Below are positions 61,396 to 64,000 of a stretch of DNA of 64,000 nt, one piece after another. The notes under the pieces are model-generated. The model had not been told where the DNA came from. It saw only the letters and a list, made by a program, of their open reading frames with translations, and ran no database searches. Made by a program: the position numbers and the translations under genes. Each line of letters starts with the position of its first letter. The first letter of the stretch is position 1. Source of the DNA: CAZXSK01 sp964642855 (GTDB lineage: Bacteria > Planctomycetota > Phycisphaerae > SM23-33); assembly GCA_964642855.1 (NCBI GenBank), contig CAZXSK010000004.1, positions 32,371 through 96,370 of the forward strand, read 5' to 3'.

Positions 61396-61494
61396 TCAGA
61401 TGATCATCCCCGCAGCGAGAACCAATGCAATTCCCCCGGCTGCAAAGATCAGCAGCTCGGTCAACCCTGCCAGAATGTGATATGCCTTTTCCAT
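61396..61494 (-). CDS. Putative 32-residue membrane peptide
   Basis: Too short for ordinary gene calling. The ATG at 61494 encodes 32 residues: MEKAYHILAGLTEL, then IFAAGGIALVLAAGMII to a TGA. It is one continuous hydrophobic helix with a charged start. GGATGAG, a plausible ribosome binding site, lies five bases upstream. Its position between the HAD gene and the esterase suggests a stand-alone gene. No homolog is known to me. Confidence 0.35.
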   Translation of the reverse strand: MEKAYHILAGLTELLIFAAGGIALVLAAGMII

Positions 61495-61787
61495 GATTGC
61501 TCATCCGTTACGAGCTGTGCACCCAGAACGACCCGCCATCCATGCGGACACTTCTCACATCGGCCGGTTTGGGGGGGACACTTCAATGATTTTGCACGCG
61601 CACAAGCAGAGCGCAAGATATTGATATTACTACAGTTACGCTCGACAGGCGAGCAAGGGGAGGCTACCACATCATGCGGGGGCCCATTGGGCAGTCGGCC
61701 TCAATATATGGTGCATATCGACCGTGCGTGCGCGATGCGGGCGGCGCGTCTGCACCGACAGGCCCCTGACTGCACGCACCGCGGGGG

Positions 61788-63338
61788 TCACTGGCCTCCG
61801 CGCCGCTGGGCGAACAGCCACTCGAACATCGGCTCGTACGTGTACGCCCACTTGTAGCTGCCGTGGCCCACCAGATGATACTCGGTGTACCTCGGCTGGT
61901 GCCCGAGCCCCTGCAGGCTGCGCACGAACTCCCGCGACCGACCGGGGTGGACCGTCACGTCGCAGTCGCCGTGGAATACCCACACCGGCGTACCGCCGAC
62001 GTCCTTCGCCCGTTCGGGACTCGCACCGCAGATCGGCACGCCCGCAGCGAACAAAGTCGGCCGGTCCGCCAACAACATGCACGTCCCGAAGCCACCCATC
62101 GACAGCCCGGTCAGATACACCCGGCTGGCGTCGACGGACTCATCGGCGGCGAGCTTCTCGGTAACCTCGGCGATCATCTCGCCGATCGTCGGGGCGTTGG
62201 CGTCGGCGCCCTGCTGCCGCTGGCCGTACCAGTTCGAGGCATGCGGGACCAGCACGTGGCAGGGACGCTTCTGCTGGTGCTCCGGCAGCACGAAGACCTT
62301 CGGCCAGGTGGTCAGTTGCTTTTCGTTGTCGGCCCCGCGCTGTCCGGCTCCGTGCAGGAAGACCACCAGCGGCAACGGGTTCTCCGCCGACGCGGCTTGG
62401 GGGCGATAGTACCGGTACGGCAGATGCGAGCCCCCCTGCCTGTGAACCCCCTTGATGAAGACGCTGTCGTCGATCTGCGAAGTCTTCTCATGGGCGTGGC
62501 GAATCCTGACCATGCGCTGCTCCGACAGCGGATCGACGCCCTCCGTGCGGTTGCCCAGAATGGTGTCCGCGACACGTTCCAGCGTCCCGCTGGCCGGGGC
62601 GATCACGCCCTCGCCGTTGCCGCCGAACCGCAGGCTCCCGCCGATGTCGCGCCCCACGAAAAACAGTGCGAAGGTCACGGGCAGCCGGTCGTTGTCTGCA
62701 GTCACCAGCACGGCCGTGCCGGTCAGCCCGGATTCGTTTGCCACGAGGGCCAGCTCGTCGGCTTCCAGCGCGGCGCTGTGCAGCGCGACGACCTCGCCGT
62801 TGCGGGCGGTGAACCGCATGACCACTTCCTTCAGCCCGCCTTCGTCGGTGGGGATGAACGTCCGCAGAAGTCCCGCCCGGTCGCCCTGGCCGGGGGTATC
62901 CTCCGGGCCGGTGTTCCCGCGGACCTCGCCCACCACCGGCCGCTCACCGAACCGACCGGTGTAGGCGCCGTTGATCTCATTGCCGTCGACCCCTGCGCGA
63001 ACGGTCACCACCAGCCTCCGGGGCTTGTGATCGCGGGGAATCCACGAATCGGGCAGGAGGGCGATCTCCAACGTGCCCTCGATGCCGCGGTCGGTCCACT
63101 CAAGCTTGTCGGCGCGGACCGGGTGCGACGCCGCGTTCCACCGCCGGGCCGTGGCGAACCCGCCGACCCATGAGCCGGCCTTGCGCACCAGCAGAACCGT
63201 CACGTCCCGCCCCTCGCCGGTGTGCGTAACAAGCGCATCCTGCAGATGAAGGGTGACCACTTCCCTGGGCTCCCCGCAGCCGGCTGCGAGCAACGCCAGC
63301 ACGAGAACTGCACCCACACGGAGCTTCCGATCGAACAT
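61788..63338 (-). CDS. Lipoprotein with C-terminal alpha/beta-hydrolase (esterase) domain
   Basis: A 516-residue protein with signal peptide and lipobox LLAAGC (Cys21). A roughly 270-residue beta-rich domain of unknown family follows. The alpha/beta-hydrolase domain spans about 300-510: oxyanion LVVFLHGAGQRG, nucleophile YLTGLSMGGFG, acid WVFHGDCDVTV, and His in YHLVGHGSYKWAY. It resembles feruloyl or carbohydrate acetyl esterases. The long N-terminal domain is notable. Surface-anchored, polymer-related action is inferred. Confidence 0.85.
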   Translation of the reverse strand: MFDRKLRVGAVLVLALLAAGCGEPREVVTLHLQDALVTHTGEGRDVTVLLVRKAGSWVGGFATARRWNAASHPVRADKLEWTDRGIEGTLEIALLPDSWIPRDHKPRRLVVTVRAGVDGNEINGAYTGRFGERPVVGEVRGNTGPEDTPGQGDRAGLLRTFIPTDEGGLKEVVMRFTARNGEVVALHSAALEADELALVANESGLTGTAVLVTADNDRLPVTFALFFVGRDIGGSLRFGGNGEGVIAPASGTLERVADTILGNRTEGVDPLSEQRMVRIRHAHEKTSQIDDSVFIKGVHRQGGSHLPYRYYRPQAASAENPLPLVVFLHGAGQRGADNEKQLTTWPKVFVLPEHQQKRPCHVLVPHASNWYGQRQQGADANAPTIGEMIAEVTEKLAADESVDASRVYLTGLSMGGFGTCMLLADRPTLFAAGVPICGASPERAKDVGGTPVWVFHGDCDVTVHPGRSREFVRSLQGLGHQPRYTEYHLVGHGSYKWAYTYEPMFEWLFAQRRGGQ

Positions 63339-63717
63339 CGCAGACCTCCCCGGGCGGCACCTGGTGGAGTCTTCGCCGCCGATGTCTCTTGGCTACCACA
63401 ACGTCTTTCCTGACGCAAGAGAGAGATCCCCTCCGTCTGACGCAGGATTGGCGGTGCAATGCATGGCAGGAATCGCCGGAGCCGCGGGTCCGAATGCACC
63501 TCCCCACCTCGTCTTCATCTGCATACATTTCAACGACTTACGGGTTACGGTACGATATCGGGCAGGACGAAACCGCCAGGATACGGGCCGGCTGGCGCAT
63601 TCGCTGGGAAAGTCGGGGCGATTTCCTGCCGATCTTTGGCGACAGGCCGGCGGAAATCGTACCTTCCCTTCGAAGGTCCCGCCGGGGCCCGGTGCGCGTC
63701 ACCTCGGGGAGAGTTCG
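63339..63717. other. Intergenic region upstream of the last small gene
   Basis: These 379 bases have no convincing protein gene. They hold a possible sigma-28-like site (63608-63635) and the ribosome binding site of the next gene. Confidence 0.4.
63608..63635 (+). promoter_or_regulatory. Possible sigma-28-like promoter
   Basis: GAAAGTCG, 12 bases, then GCCGATCT. Sigma-28 consensus is TAAAGTTT-11-GCCGATAA. Two bases differ in the -10 and three in the -35, with one extra spacer base. Weak, but notable beside a FlgM-like gene elsewhere. Confidence 0.22.
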
Positions 63718-63921
63718 ATGTCGGTAGAAGCAATGACCAGTGGATCGGCGATGGCCGCTGCCGTCAACGGCAGCGTCGCCCAGGCCCATGGCAAGGTCCA
63801 GATGGCCGCGGCGATCGAAGGCCAGAAAATGTCCATGAACCTGGAAGAGATGGCCCTGTCGCTGATCAACCAGACGTTCTCACGCATGTCGGAGGTCGGC
63901 ACGTTCGACCTGATGGCCTGA
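63718..63921 (+). CDS. Small Ala/Met-rich protein, function unknown
   Basis: A 67-residue protein from the ATG at 63718, preceded by GGGGAGAG. It is Ala- and Met-rich and mostly helical, with AQAHGKVQMAAAIEGQKMS and a helix ending FDLMA. It loosely recalls short putative motility proteins, but I cannot assign a family. A strong terminator follows, which supports a real gene. Confidence 0.6.
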   Translation: MSVEAMTSGSAMAAAVNGSVAQAHGKVQMAAAIEGQKMSMNLEEMALSLINQTFSRMSEVGTFDLMA

Positions 63922-63943
63922 GTGGGAGATTCATCCGAAACCC

Positions 63944-63997
63944 GGCCGGTTCGCCGGCCTGAAGCCCGCCCCGCGCGATCGGCGGGCTTCTTCTTTG
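63944..63997 (+). terminator. Double hairpin terminator
   Basis: First hairpin GGCCGG-TTCG-CCGGCC (63944-63959), a perfect stem with a UUCG loop. Second GAAGCCCGCC (63961-63970) with GGCGGGCTTC (63981-63990), then TTCTTTG. It ends the small gene. Confidence 0.8.
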
Positions 63998-64000
63998 CGC

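Noticed and set aside
61495..61787. Possible gene between the tiny peptide and the esterase
   Set aside because: Frames here have no ribosome binding site, no motif and skewed composition; the 61381-61857 frame overlaps other features with no support.

Overview
The window is about 64 kb of GC-rich bacterial chromosome. It most probably comes from a planctomycete (Planctomycetota, Phycisphaerae-like). This is inferred from the mix of DUF4159 proteins carrying alpha/alpha-toroid repeats, a MoxR/DUF58/BatA-type gene set, a LamG-domain secreted protein, a PEP-CTERM tail, GYF_2 membrane proteins, ThyX in place of ThyA, and LpxA. One run of 100 Ns (55161-55260) marks a scaffold join, so this is a draft or metagenome-derived assembly. 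I saw no tRNA, rRNA, CRISPR array, insertion sequence or prophage.

Layout. 1-5.4 kb: a partial Gfo/Idh oxidoreductase, trpF, a large TPR membrane protein and ahcY. 5.4-9.5 kb: a three-gene signalling module (REC-GAF, HDOD-histidine kinase, HTH-REC). 9.7-14.3 kb: a FlgM-like protein, mnmG, a DUF2752 protein and three related small membrane proteins, two with GYF domains. 14.4-17.2 kb: ribH-nusB-membrane protein-ftsY on the minus strand. 17.2-24 kb: mixed metabolic genes (two GNATs, cupin, pdxH, a second Gfo/Idh enzyme, a MEMO-family protein) and a LamG protein. 24-28.8 kb: a plus-strand run of pgsA, ribBA, a lipoprotein, a PfkB kinase and thyX. 28.7-30.4 kb: a methyltransferase, a half-length CYTH protein and a lipoprotein. 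30.7-35.8 kb: rsmD, DUF58, a BatA-like protein and a CCA-adding-type nucleotidyltransferase. 35.8-41.6 kb: the rpmF-plsX-fabH-fabD-fabG-acpP-fabF cluster. 41.7-44.5 kb: alaS, followed by a decayed alkaline phosphatase/PEP-CTERM gene. 46-52 kb: moxR, divergent from two overlapping toroid/DUF4159 genes. 52-61.3 kb: ilvE, a GalU-like nucleotidyltransferase, acyP, a CDF transporter and lpxA (both cut by the gap), a polyprenyl synthase, dxs, a PfkB kinase and a HAD phosphatase. 61.4-64 kb: a tiny putative membrane peptide, an esterase lipoprotein and a small unknown protein.

The genes are mostly housekeeping: fatty acid and phospholipid synthesis, isoprenoid precursors, riboflavin, PLP, thymidylate and methyl-cycle recycling, translation, tRNA modification and protein targeting. 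The less ordinary material is the pair of toroid/DUF4159 paralogs beside moxR, the HDOD-kinase module with repeats upstream, and the GYF membrane-protein array. Others are a TrpF with Glu in place of its catalytic Cys, and several genes whose -10 box lies only 7-9 bases from the start codon, suggesting leaderless transcripts. Promoters resembling TTGNNN-17-TANNNT are unusually easy to see between divergent genes.
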